DNA of 64,000 nucleotides from Peredibacter sp045999315 (GTDB taxonomy: Bacteria > Bdellovibrionota > Bacteriovoracia > Bacteriovoracales > Bacteriovoracaceae). The notes beneath the pieces were generated by a model. That model ran no database searches. It was not told the origin of the DNA and was given only the letters and a program-made list of their open reading frames with translations. The stretch spans positions 3,844,001-3,908,000 of the forward strand of contig NZ_CP174607.1 in NCBI RefSeq assembly GCF_045999315.1, in the 5' to 3' direction. This document shows positions 51,760 through 59,909 of this stretch, in pieces. How positions within the stretch are numbered: the stretch's first letter is position 1; every line of letters starts with the position of its first letter. The translations under genes were made by a program, and so were the position numbers.

Positions 51760-51792
51760 AAACTTGATGTGCCAATTTGGCACATCAAGTTT
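51760..51792. repeat. 33-bp perfect palindrome at the ORF6N gene 3' end
   Basis: AAACTTGATGTGCCAA and its complement TTGGCACATCAAGTTT flank a single T. It begins 40 bp past the Lrp remnant and ends 6 bp before the ORF6N stop. No T-run follows on the minus strand, so a simple intrinsic terminator is unlikely; a protein-bound or transcript-end hairpin is possible. Confidence 0.85.
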
Positions 51793-51798
51793 CTTTAT

Positions 51799-52314
51799 TT
51801 ACTCATTCTTGAGCCCAATTTTCTTCTTTGTTGAAGGGAGTTTTGTATCGATAACATGCTCAATAGCATCCAATCTTTCAAAGACTACTTTAAAAATTTT
51901 ATTCGTTCCCGATTCAAGTCTACTCATTCTTTCATTCAAACCTTTTTCCAAAAGTAAAAAGCTTCTGAGTTTTGTAAAAATCCTTATGATAGCAATATTG
52001 ACGAGGATGGCATTATCAGAATTAAGGACACTTGAAAGCATTGCAACTCCATTTTCAGTAAATGCATGAGGATTTTTTCTTTGACCTCCATACTGCACAG
52101 TCTTATCTTGTATTTTTTGAATGTCTCTGAATTCATCGGAAGTTAGTTGAAACATGAAGTCTTCTGGGAATCGCAAAATATTTCTTTTTACTTGTCGATT
52201 GAGCTGTCTCGTTTCGACTTCATATAACTCCGCGAGGTCCGAATCCAACATGACCCTTTGACCACGGATTACATAGATCATGTTTTCGATTTTGGACAAA
52301 CTGACATCACTCAT
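51799..52314 (-). CDS. ORF6N (KilA-N-like) domain protein
   Basis: A 171-residue protein with the ORF6N domain: IYVIRGQRVMLDSDLAELYEVETRQLNRQVKRN, then FPEDFMFQLTSDEF, found on phages and mobile elements and thought to bind DNA. The C-terminus has a coiled-coil stretch (LLEKGLNERMSRLESG). The ATG at 52314 has GGGAG 5 bp upstream; an ATG four codons earlier is a poorer start. It is AT-richer than its neighbours and lies next to a decayed regulator gene. Confidence 0.85.
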   Translation of the reverse strand: MSDVSLSKIENMIYVIRGQRVMLDSDLAELYEVETRQLNRQVKRNILRFPEDFMFQLTSDEFRDIQKIQDKTVQYGGQRKNPHAFTENGVAMLSSVLNSDNAILVNIAIIRIFTKLRSFLLLEKGLNERMSRLESGTNKIFKVVFERLDAIEHVIDTKLPSTKKKIGLKNE

Positions 52315-52618
52315 AAGTACTCCCATCTTAAAATGGTTAAACTTACGATGACTTATTTTACGGAGGAAGAAAAAGCGAAAACAGCTAGGAAGGTTTTTCG
52401 AAAACGAAATGGAGCAAGATTATAGCTTTTATAAAAGCAAACACACATTAATTATCTCTTGAAATTTTTATTCCGGGCCCAACTCATAATTGATTTGGAT
52501 TCATAATGAAAAATACTTTCAAGTGTATGATTATCGAAATAACTTAGATCTAAATTTTGTTTCAAATACTTGTTTGCATAGAGCAACAGAGCTGATTTCA
52601 ATCCATACCACTCCAAAA
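52315..52618. other. AT-rich gap with no gene
   Basis: This 304-bp gap between the NTPase and ORF6N genes shows no convincing coding frame on either strand; frames that read through lack ribosome sites. It holds a possible promoter with palindrome (52419-52447) for the ORF6N gene and nothing else that I can support. Confidence 0.5.
52419..52447 (-). promoter_or_regulatory. Candidate ORF6N promoter with 14-bp palindrome
   Basis: TATAAT (minus strand, 52424-52419) is perfect; the -35 (near 52442-52447, TGTGTG) is poor. GCTTTTATAAAAGC (52425-52438), a perfect palindrome, sits directly upstream of the -10 box. It is 105 bp from the ORF6N start. Autoregulation is possible but unproven. Confidence 0.3.
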
Positions 52619-53158
52619 TCACCCAATTTTCTGTCTAAGGAAAACGAATCGCTTCTCAATTGTGTCCTTCGGAACTTCAACCACTCTATATTGTAATTCT
52701 TCATAGGTCTGACGAAGGACTTCAAATGTTTCCCTGGCTTCTTGATGTGACTGCTTTCTTTCAGCATCGTTAATATAAATTTCTTCCCAATGCGGAAGTA
52801 TAAACACTGTCTGATTATATCGATAATTTTTCGCAACCTCGTAAAATTCTTTTGGAACCGACAGCCCAATAAGCTTCATGTAACCAATAACATCTGGAAT
52901 CCCTCTATCAAAAATGACCGGACCTTTAAATAAACTGCTATCTTCATAGGCCTCTTTTGAACGAGTGAACATTATTTCTGAATAGGCCTTCGTATCATCC
53001 CATGGCAGGGCCCTCCCACCACTTGCGACCTGCTCTTGAATAATTTCTCTCGCGACCTCGTGACTGCAATGAAGGCCATGCTTTTCAATTTCTTTGAGCA
53101 ATGTGGACTTACCTGCTCCTGGACCACCAGTTAGAACGTAATAATTATTTCGAATCAT
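52619..53158 (-). CDS. P-loop NTPase of the AAA_28 family
   Basis: A 179-residue ATP/GTP-binding protein: Walker A GGPGAGKST at residues 10-18, then HEVAREIIQEQVASGGRALPW, IFDRGIPDVIGYMKL as Walker B-like and HWEEIYINDAERKQSHQEA. It resembles small kinase-like NTPases of unknown substrate. The ATG at 53158 has CAGGAG 7 bp upstream; a longer frame from 53248 begins with a hydrophobic run and has no site. Confidence 0.87.
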   Translation of the reverse strand: MIRNNYYVLTGGPGAGKSTLLKEIEKHGLHCSHEVAREIIQEQVASGGRALPWDDTKAYSEIMFTRSKEAYEDSSLFKGPVIFDRGIPDVIGYMKLIGLSVPKEFYEVAKNYRYNQTVFILPHWEEIYINDAERKQSHQEARETFEVLRQTYEELQYRVVEVPKDTIEKRFVFLRQKIG

Positions 53159-53267
53159 AGGAACACTCCTGTTGTTAGATAATAGTGATTTGAGAAATGC
53201 GAATATAGAGATGGAAATTTTCAGAGAAGCCCATTCATTTCTTTTCAAAATGCGACAGATTCAGCTA

Positions 53268-53325
53268 TTCGCCGAGCGAACATGAGGGAGCGTACGATCA
53301 GTACGTGACCTGCGGTCCGCGACCG
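53268..53325 (-). other. Three tandem small hairpins downstream of tRNA-Arg
   Basis: TTCGC-CGA-GCGAA (53268-53280), CGTAC-GATCA-GTACG (53291-53305) and CGGTC-CGC-GACCG (53313-53325) follow one another on the 3' side of the tRNA. No T-run is present. They may process or end the tRNA precursor; no small RNA is proven. Confidence 0.35.
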
Positions 53326-53374
53326 ATTGTGAGACGAGAGCGAAGAGTTGAAGATGGCGTATTTTCAAAAGAAA

Positions 53375-53451
53375 TGGCGCACTGGACAGGAGTCGAACCT
53401 GTGACCTACCGATTAGAAATCGGTTGCTCTATCCAACTGAGCTACCGGTGC
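53375..53451 (-). tRNA. tRNA-Arg (anticodon TCT)
   Basis: The cloverleaf reads: acceptor GCACCGG/CCAGTGC, TA, D arm GCTC-AGTTGGATA-GAGC, anticodon arm ACCGA-TTTCTAA-TCGGT with anticodon TCT, T arm ACAGG-TTCGACT-CCTGT, discriminator G and an encoded CCA. It is 77 nt. One acceptor pair is mismatched (C5-A68). It decodes AGA and AGG. It stands alone. Confidence 0.95.
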
Positions 53452-53588
53452 GCGATTCAAAGACCGAACGTGAGAAAAATCCATTGATTCCAAGGAGTTT
53501 AAGCGTTCAGGATATTTAGGAACTCACTTTAATGTCCCCAGTGAATCTTGTCAATGAAGTACCCCGAATTTTGTGATAGGTTGTATCA

Positions 53589-54554
53589 ATGATCATTAAG
53601 GCCCGCATTTTTCGCTCCTCCAAAAGGCATTTTGACTGCCAGCGTGAAGACACCAAAGAGGTAGTCCACGCCACCGCTTTAGCCACCCTTTTAAAGGAAG
53701 ATCACATCGTTGTGGGTGATTGGGTGGAAATTTCGCCTCCTCCTCAAGGCGGCGAGGAATGGAAGATCGAAAACGTCATAGAACGCCAAAGTGCTATCTT
53801 CAGGAACCTTCCCCGAGAACAAAAGAAGAAAGTGATCGCTGCCAACGTTGATGTGATGATGGTGGTAGTGAGTGCAGGAAAACCGGCCTACAAACGAGGT
53901 CTGGTTGACCGCTATCTTGCCCGCTCTGATTACTGGAACGTCCCGGCCTATGTGATCTTCAACAAAATGGATCTCTATGAGGAAACTGAATTCGACATCA
54001 AATTTGAGGCCGATCGTTTAAAGTGGCTTAACGTAAAATGTTTTGAAGTTTCGGCCAACGATAAAAACTATAAACCTCGTTATCTCTCAGCGGGCTTTGA
54101 AGAGTTATCCCAAGAATTACACAAAAAAACCGCCATCCTTGTAGGACATTCAGGGGTCGGTAAAAGCCGTCTTATTACGGAACTCAGCCACGGTAAAGTT
54201 GAGCTCTTAAGTGGTGAACTTGGAAAAGTTGGTAAAGGTGCTCACACCACAACTTGGGCCGAACTGATTGATGCCGACGATTTCACTCTCATCGACTCTC
54301 CCGGAATTCGTTCCATGTCTCTTGCCGATCTTACCAAGCAAGACCTTCTTTACTGTTTCTCAGATGTAAACGAATGGACAACGAAATGTCAGTTCAGTTC
54401 GAACTGCACTCATGAAGCAAATAGTAAGGGGTGTTTTTTTCAGAAGCTTGATGGAGGCAATCGAGAGGACCAATTGATCCTCTCTCGCCTGGATTCTTAT
54501 AAACGTGTATTGGAAGAAGTGTCCAACATTCCCGATTGGCTAAAAAAACCTTAG
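53589..54554 (+). CDS. rsgA: Ribosome small subunit-dependent GTPase
   Basis: RsgA is a GTPase needed for late 30S ribosome assembly. The 321-residue protein has the OB-fold N-terminus, the circularly permuted GTPase motifs NKMD, GHSGVGKSRLI (P-loop), DSPGIRS (G3) and the C-terminal zinc motif CQFSSNCTHEANSKGC. The start follows 135 bp after the tRNA. It is the opposite strand to and nearly touches the small lipoprotein gene at 54561. Confidence 0.96.
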   Translation: MIIKARIFRSSKRHFDCQREDTKEVVHATALATLLKEDHIVVGDWVEISPPPQGGEEWKIENVIERQSAIFRNLPREQKKKVIAANVDVMMVVVSAGKPAYKRGLVDRYLARSDYWNVPAYVIFNKMDLYEETEFDIKFEADRLKWLNVKCFEVSANDKNYKPRYLSAGFEELSQELHKKTAILVGHSGVGKSRLITELSHGKVELLSGELGKVGKGAHTTTWAELIDADDFTLIDSPGIRSMSLADLTKQDLLYCFSDVNEWTTKCQFSSNCTHEANSKGCFFQKLDGGNREDQLILSRLDSYKRVLEEVSNIPDWLKKP

Positions 54555-54560
54555 GGAATA

Positions 54561-54704
54561 TTAGCGAGGGTACACGCGATCATAGTACTGAGATCTTTGG
54601 TCCATTTTTTGATCTTCTACAGAAGAAATACCGCGATCATTGTGGTGTGAAGCACAGCTAACCATTAAACCAAGAACGAAAAAAAGTGCTACTGTCTTTG
54701 CCAT
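54561..54704 (-). CDS. Small lipoprotein, 47 residues
   Basis: A short gene missed by length filters: MAKTVALFFVLGLMVSC gives a lipoprotein signal with Cys17, then a hydrophilic tail ending ...YYDRVYPR. The ribosome site GGAGG lies 7 bp before the ATG, which supports expression. It stands between rsgA (6 bp from its end, convergent) and the exported Hsp20 gene. Function is unknown. Confidence 0.75.
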   Translation of the reverse strand: MAKTVALFFVLGLMVSCASHHNDRGISSVEDQKMDQRSQYYDRVYPR

Positions 54705-54812
54705 TTGGGCCTCCAGGATTGGGATTGAACACTCACCAATCTCTTCGGCTTCTTGGTTTAAATGCTTAGGAAAATTTTGCCTGGAATACAGAAGTTAAGT
54801 CATTTCATCAAT

Positions 54813-55421
54813 TTAGATGACCACATCGTCTTCAGATTTCGGCAAGGGTTTACGCTGATCTTCGGGTCTTTTCTGAATGGTTTTGGCAGTTCTGAAAGGG
54901 AAATTCAAAAGGATCTTACCGTCTTTCTGATCCATCTTCACTTTCGATGGATCACAGTCACCAGGCACATTAAAACTGTTATTAAACTGAGAAATGGTAT
55001 TACCGTATTGAGATTTTTGTTCGGCCGATCCTTTAATCGTGATCATGCCATTATTCACATTAATATCTAATTTTTGATCGGGAGATTTTGGAGTAATCGC
55101 GAGGGTACGTCCGCCGGCCGTTTCTTTCCATTCCATTTGGTAATTACTTGAGGTTGGCGCGAAAGAATCCATGCCAGAAAAAGAATCCTTCATCATGTCT
55201 TCTGCCATTTTTTCCAGATCTTCAAAAAGACCTTCATCAGGACCATTTCCATTCATGAGTTTGTCAATCATGCGACGATGCATTTCTTCTCTGAGCTGAA
55301 GACGTTTTTGAATTTGGTCTGCCTGAGAATCAGAAACAGACGGTTTATTCTGGGCCAGACATGAGATGGCCCAAACCACTAAAAGAAACATAACTCCGAG
55401 AGTAACGTACATTCTTTTCAT
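54813..55421 (-). CDS. Exported small heat-shock (Hsp20)-like protein
   Basis: A 202-residue protein with a signal sequence (MKRMYVTLGVMFLLVVWAISC) that also has a possible lipobox Cys21. The C-terminal half has the alpha-crystallin pattern: ITPKSPDQKLDINVNNGMITIKGSAEQ, then FNVPGDCDPSKVKMDQKDGKILLNFPF. An N-terminal helical region (EEMHRRMIDKLMNG) precedes it. Most Hsp20 proteins are cytoplasmic, so an exported one is unusual. It may protect envelope or periplasmic proteins. Confidence 0.8.
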   Translation of the reverse strand: MKRMYVTLGVMFLLVVWAISCLAQNKPSVSDSQADQIQKRLQLREEMHRRMIDKLMNGNGPDEGLFEDLEKMAEDMMKDSFSGMDSFAPTSSNYQMEWKETAGGRTLAITPKSPDQKLDINVNNGMITIKGSAEQKSQYGNTISQFNNSFNVPGDCDPSKVKMDQKDGKILLNFPFRTAKTIQKRPEDQRKPLPKSEDDVVI

Positions 55422-55445
55422 ATAGATAAATATGGGCCTATTTTT

Positions 55446-56231
55446 TTAGCCGTCAAGAGTGGCAACTTTCTGAATTTTTTCAAACATTTGATCTAGTCCG
55501 TCAACAAACAAGGCAGGCCCCGGCTGCAGGAAAACGGCCGGATCAAGCTCCCAAATAAATTTATTTTGGACCGCAGAAACCCCTTCGAAACCCGGACGCC
55601 TCTCGAATGAATCTAGCTTGACCGGTTTTCCGCACCAGCAGCCAAAAATAATTTCTGGATTACGTTGAACAATCTCTTCATGAGTCACCTCACGATCCCT
55701 CGCCATAGCTCCAGATTTGTCTTTAAAAATATTTTCACCGCCACAGGCTTCTATCAGCTCGGATACCCACTGAATGCCCGAATAATTGGGATGATCCCAC
55801 TCTTCGAAATACACTCGCGGGCGACGAGGTAATGTCCGTGCTTTAAAGACGTCTAATTTTTGTTTAAACGAGTCCACCAACTTCTGCGCCTTCTCGCCCT
55901 CTCCGATCATGCGTCCCAAGAGGAGGATATTATTGAGAATCTCACTTAAAGAGCGTTGATTTGTCACAAAAACGTTCAGACCTCGTCCTATCAATTGGGA
56001 AGCTATGTCTTTTTGGAGGTCTGAAAAGCCGATAACAAGATCAGGTCTCATTGAGACAATTTGCTCAATGTCAGAGCGAATGAATTGGGTGACGGTTGGG
56101 TGCTTTGATTTTGCTTCAGGTGGTCGTTCTACATATTGACTCACTCCTGCGATCAAATCCTCTCGTCCCAATAGATAGAGAGTCTCGACTGATTCCTCTG
56201 TAAGGCATATAATTTTCGACGGAAAAGACAT
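55446..56231 (-). CDS. BtuF-like periplasmic-binding-fold protein without signal peptide
   Basis: A 261-residue protein of the TroA/BtuF fold: IICLTEESVETLYLLGREDLIAGVSQY, RPDLVIGF and IFGCWCGKPV. Vitamin B12- or iron-binding proteins of this fold are normally periplasmic, but no signal peptide is seen from the ATG at 56231, so it may be cytoplasmic or need a different start. No ABC transporter genes are adjacent. It is divergent from dsbD. Confidence 0.8.
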   Translation of the reverse strand: MSFPSKIICLTEESVETLYLLGREDLIAGVSQYVERPPEAKSKHPTVTQFIRSDIEQIVSMRPDLVIGFSDLQKDIASQLIGRGLNVFVTNQRSLSEILNNILLLGRMIGEGEKAQKLVDSFKQKLDVFKARTLPRRPRVYFEEWDHPNYSGIQWVSELIEACGGENIFKDKSGAMARDREVTHEEIVQRNPEIIFGCWCGKPVKLDSFERRPGFEGVSAVQNKFIWELDPAVFLQPGPALFVDGLDQMFEKIQKVATLDG

Positions 56232-56264
56232 AATTGGCCCTCACGTTCATGATAAAGGATTCAC

Positions 56265-58376
56265 ATGCTGAAAGCTATTGTTCTTCTCATACTCTCCGCC
56301 TCGTTATGGGCAGCTGAAGAGCACGCAACGGTTTCTGTTCAACGCTTCCAGAAAAAACTCGTTGTCACGATCAACCACGATGAAGGTTGGCACACATATT
56401 GGAAAAATCCGGGTGACGCAGGTATTGCTTCAACTTTTAAGTTCTCTCAGAACACCAAACCGGTTGATGTAAAAGCATACGAATGGCCAGCACCAAAACG
56501 TTATATTGAGGCCGGTGACATTCTCACGATTGGTTATTCAGGCAAAAAACATTTCTTCTTTGACGATGTTCCAGGCGCCTTCGATCTTCATGTCGGAATG
56601 CTCATCTGTAAGGACATCTGTATTCCGGGTGAAGCAAAACTTAAACTCGGGGCCGGTGAAGATTTCATGGCCAACCGAATGGCAAAACCATTTCCGGCAG
56701 ATGAACTTGAGAAGGCCTTCAAAGAACTTCCAGCTGAGGCCTCGCTTCCGGCTGGGTTTGAATATTATCTCACTCGCACAAAAGATCAGCCCAATCTGAC
56801 TCTTCACTACTCACTTAAAAATTTCAAATCACCTAAACTTCCTGAGACTCTGAATCTACTTACAGGATTTCCTCAAGCTCCATGGGGCTTTAAGCGTGAA
56901 TCACTTTATCTTAAGGACGGGGTGATCTATGGTAAAACAGAAATTGAATGGGACGGAGAATATCAGGATCCAGTAGTTCCGCTTCCTGCCAATGGTCAGT
57001 TCCCGAAACCTTATGAATTAAAATTTCTCATCAATGCTCCAGATTCTGCAAAAGTAAATGTGGTGACGTTAAAGCTTCAGGATTTCGCGAACGCAACTCC
57101 TGCACTTAATGAGTTCTATAAGAACCTTCCTCCTTTTGACGGGAAAGGCACGAGTGTTGTTGCAGGAACAACTGGAACGCAAGGAAATATCTTCGAATAT
57201 TTTTTGTTCGCCTTCCTAGGTGGTCTCATTCTGAATCTTATGCCTTGTGTGCTTCCAGTGATTTCATTGAAGCTCTTCGGTCTTATTAAGCACAAGAATC
57301 TTCCTAAGAAAAAGATCCTCGGACATAATTTGAGTTACACCGCAGGTGTGCTTTCGACCTTTATGGCCCTGGGTGGTGTTATTGCCGCTCTTAAAGCAAC
57401 TGGTGAAGAAATTGGTTGGGGTTTTCAACTTCAATCTCCGGCCTTCATTCTGGTGATGATGCTGATTCTTTTTATCCTGAGTTTAAATCTCTTTGGTCTG
57501 TTTGAATTCGTCACTCCAGGCGGCTCAAAACTCGGTTCTGCGGAAATTAAAGAAAGTGTGGCGGGGGACTTCTTCTCAGGAATTCTCACAACAATTCTTT
57601 CCACTCCTTGTTCGGCCCCCTTTCTTGGGACTGCATTAACTTTCGCTTTTACTACCAGCACACTAAACATTTTCTTGATGTTCTTCTTCATTGGTCTAGG
57701 ACTCGCTTTCCCATTTCTCATGACGGCCTTCTTCCCTGCCGCTCTGGCGATTTTTCCTCGCCCGGGTGCTTGGATGGAAAAACTAAAATACTTCCTGGGA
57801 CTATCACTCGTAGCAACTGTCATCTGGCTTTATGATGTGTTCGTAACTCTGGTTGATTTTGATAAGATCAGCTGGCGCCTGAACCTTCTGTTCGCTTTAT
57901 GGTTCTTCGCTTTTTTCTTTGCCCAAAAAATTTCAAAGTCTCGCGTCCTTCAGACTCTTGCCTTTGCTCTTCCCTTTGCCATGACAGTCATGGCCATTCA
58001 AAACTTAGAGATGCGTCCCACAACCACAGATGCTGTGACAAAATCGGACTCTCAATGGAAGCCATGGTCAGAAGAAAAACTAAATGATGAAAAAGGCAAA
58101 CTGGTCTTCATGGATTTCACCGCTGAGTGGTGCCTAACTTGTAAAGTTAACAAGCGCCTCGTGATGGAAACAGATGGCTTCAATGAACTCGCAAAAAAAT
58201 ATGATCTTGTTCTTCTTCGTGCCGATTGGACGAAGCGTGACGATAACATCACACAATTTTTGAAAAGATATAATGTGGTGGGAGTCCCTGCTTATTTCGT
58301 TCAAAAAGCTGACGGCCAGATTGTTCACCTTGGCGAGACGATTAGCCTTTCAAAGATCGAATCAAATTTAAATTAG
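56265..58376 (+). CDS. Thiol:disulfide interchange protein DsbD-like
   Basis: A 703-residue protein that passes electrons from cytoplasmic thioredoxin to periplasmic partners. The signal is MLKAIVLLILSASLWA. The N-terminal periplasmic domain has the ScsB-like layout (WHTYWKNPGDAG). The membrane domain includes LMPCVLPVISLKLFG and STPCSAPFLGTALTF with the two active Cys. The C-terminal thioredoxin domain has AEWCLTCK. It differs from E. coli DsbD in its N-terminal domain. It stands divergent from the BtuF-like gene. Confidence 0.93.
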   Translation: MLKAIVLLILSASLWAAEEHATVSVQRFQKKLVVTINHDEGWHTYWKNPGDAGIASTFKFSQNTKPVDVKAYEWPAPKRYIEAGDILTIGYSGKKHFFFDDVPGAFDLHVGMLICKDICIPGEAKLKLGAGEDFMANRMAKPFPADELEKAFKELPAEASLPAGFEYYLTRTKDQPNLTLHYSLKNFKSPKLPETLNLLTGFPQAPWGFKRESLYLKDGVIYGKTEIEWDGEYQDPVVPLPANGQFPKPYELKFLINAPDSAKVNVVTLKLQDFANATPALNEFYKNLPPFDGKGTSVVAGTTGTQGNIFEYFLFAFLGGLILNLMPCVLPVISLKLFGLIKHKNLPKKKILGHNLSYTAGVLSTFMALGGVIAALKATGEEIGWGFQLQSPAFILVMMLILFILSLNLFGLFEFVTPGGSKLGSAEIKESVAGDFFSGILTTILSTPCSAPFLGTALTFAFTTSTLNIFLMFFFIGLGLAFPFLMTAFFPAALAIFPRPGAWMEKLKYFLGLSLVATVIWLYDVFVTLVDFDKISWRLNLLFALWFFAFFFAQKISKSRVLQTLAFALPFAMTVMAIQNLEMRPTTTDAVTKSDSQWKPWSEEKLNDEKGKLVFMDFTAEWCLTCKVNKRLVMETDGFNELAKKYDLVLLRADWTKRDDNITQFLKRYNVVGVPAYFVQKADGQIVHLGETISLSKIESNLN

Positions 58377-58393
58377 CTCTCTGCATCCGACGT

Positions 58394-58423
58394 CGAAGTT
58401 AACTTAACCAAAGGTTAACTTCG
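58394..58423. repeat. Nested inverted repeat after dsbD
   Basis: CGAAGTTAAC and GTTAACTTCG flank TTAACCAAAG; the inner TTAACC-AAA-GGTTAA can pair instead. It lies 18 bp after the dsbD stop and is followed only by TTTTC after six bases, so terminator function is possible but weak. The two alternative hairpins are mutually exclusive. Confidence 0.6.
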
Positions 58424-58456
58424 CATTTTCAGAAATTTTAGTCTAACATTTCTGTC

Positions 58457-58873
58457 ATGAAAAAATTCCTACTCATCCTTTCTTGTCTTTTCTCTATGTC
58501 TGCTTTCGCTCAAGACTGTGCCAGCAATCTTACTGAACTTAAGGCACTGGTAGGCAACAATGCCTTCCCAACAAAGTGGGCCGAGAAGGACGATAAGAAT
58601 CCGTTCCTTCTTCAAATTAGTGAACGTAATAGTCTTTTAAATCTTCGCCTCACAACCAAAGACGGTGAATGGGCCATGATGGATACTAGAATTTGTAAGA
58701 AGAACTCTGAGAAGTACGTGGCCGAAGTGAAGAAGATTGTTTGGGGTCCGGCCGCGCCTGAAATCGCCAAAGGCCGCAATGTAAAAGAAGTCGGAATTAA
58801 CCTTCCCTACCATTCAATGCTTAAGGTTTCGATTTCTATTTTTTGGAGCGGCGAATTTGGGCCAATTAATTAG
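58457..58873 (+). CDS. Secreted hypothetical protein
   Basis: A 138-residue protein with signal MKKFLLILSCLFSMSAFA and mature QDCASNLTELKALVGNNAFPTKW. The rest is beta-rich, with two Cys in the mature part. No family is recognised. It shares a 4-bp 3' overlap with gpsA on the opposite strand. It is a stand-alone gene. Confidence 0.75.
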   Translation: MKKFLLILSCLFSMSAFAQDCASNLTELKALVGNNAFPTKWAEKDDKNPFLLQISERNSLLNLRLTTKDGEWAMMDTRICKKNSEKYVAEVKKIVWGPAAPEIAKGRNVKEVGINLPYHSMLKVSISIFWSGEFGPIN

Positions 58874-59898
58874 GCCTCGTCAAATTTCGGCGGAAGCACC
58901 ATCATTTCACGGGCCACTTCTTTCGGGTCATGATTGTTGTAAAGCACTTCGTACAGTCCCGTAAAAATGCGTGCGCGAATTCCCATCTTTTGAGCGAGAA
59001 AGTATGCGGCCTTTGTGGTCTTATAACCTTCCACTACTGACTTCGTTGCTTTGATGATCTCTTCGGGACTCCGCCCCTTCGCGATCTCTATTCCGAAACT
59101 CTTGTTACGTGAAAGCTCACCCGTAGTTGTGAGAATTAGATCTCCCATTCCAGACGGGCCATAGAATGTTTCAGGTTTCGCACCAAAGACTGTTCCAAAA
59201 CGAAGCATCTCAACAATACCACGAGTGATAAGAGCGGCTCGAGTATTATGGTTATAACCAAGCCCTTCCATGATACCACCAGCGATGGCGATCACGTTTT
59301 TAAGGGCCCCACCAAGAAGCACACCTTTCACATCTGTCGTTGGTAGTGCCTTAAAGAATTCAGTTCCCAGCATCTCACAAGTAAGAAGTAGTTTATCTTT
59401 GTCTTCACCGGCAAGAGAAACAATGGTGATTTGTTTATCAACGATTTCTTTCGCGAACGATGGGCCAGAGAGATACATCAGCTGTGAGCGATAGTTTTCA
59501 AAGTGGGTTTTAAATAATTCGTCTGGAAGTTTTAAGGTCTCGTGATCAATTCCTTTCGCCAGACTCACCAGAGGAATGCCCTGATCAAGGTAGCGCTTAA
59601 GGTCCTGTTCATGACGTGAACAGAAGTCTTCAATCGCGGACATTGGTAGACCAGATACAATCAAATCAACATGGCCCAGAGTCTCTGCTCTCACTTCGTC
59701 CCAAGTCTTGGCGGCCTTAATTGTGTCCGGAAGTTTTTGTCCTGGAAGATAAGTGGTGTTCTCACCACGGTTAATCTCATCGTAGATGTCTTGAGACCTC
59801 ACCATGATGATCACTTTCTCAAAGTTATGAGAAAGAACGAATGCGATAGAAGTACCGAAAGCTCCCCCGGCCAGAACCAGGGCGGTTTTAAATTTCAT
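58870..59898 (-). CDS. gpsA: Glycerol-3-phosphate dehydrogenase [NAD(P)+]
   Basis: GpsA reduces dihydroxyacetone phosphate to sn-glycerol 3-phosphate for phospholipid synthesis. The 342-residue length fits. The N-terminus KTALVLAGGAFGTSIAFVLSHN is the NAD motif; the catalytic region GGALKNVIAIAGGIMEGLGYNHNTRAALITRGI contains the conserved Lys and Asn. FYGPSGMGDLILT is diagnostic. It begins 11 bp after the DUF493 gene and probably shares its transcript. Confidence 0.96.
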   Translation of the reverse strand: MKFKTALVLAGGAFGTSIAFVLSHNFEKVIIMVRSQDIYDEINRGENTTYLPGQKLPDTIKAAKTWDEVRAETLGHVDLIVSGLPMSAIEDFCSRHEQDLKRYLDQGIPLVSLAKGIDHETLKLPDELFKTHFENYRSQLMYLSGPSFAKEIVDKQITIVSLAGEDKDKLLLTCEMLGTEFFKALPTTDVKGVLLGGALKNVIAIAGGIMEGLGYNHNTRAALITRGIVEMLRFGTVFGAKPETFYGPSGMGDLILTTTGELSRNKSFGIEIAKGRSPEEIIKATKSVVEGYKTTKAAYFLAQKMGIRARIFTGLYEVLYNNHDPKEVAREMMVLPPKFDEA

Positions 59899-59909
59899 GG
59901 CGGTCCTTT

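Noticed and set aside
52490..52696. Plus-strand 68-residue frame in the AT-rich gap
   Set aside because: No ribosome site, no motif, and it runs antisense into the NTPase gene; treated as noise.
51543..53316. 12-bp direct repeat GTGACCTGCGGT at 51543-51554 and 53305-53316 flanking the ORF6N/NTPase genes
   Set aside because: In a 64-kb window many 12-mers repeat by chance (order of 100 pairs expected), and no integrase or terminal repeat supports att sites.
53305..53487. 60-residue frame reading through the tRNA-Arg gene
   Set aside because: It lies across the tRNA on the opposite strand, with no ribosome site, so it is a shadow.
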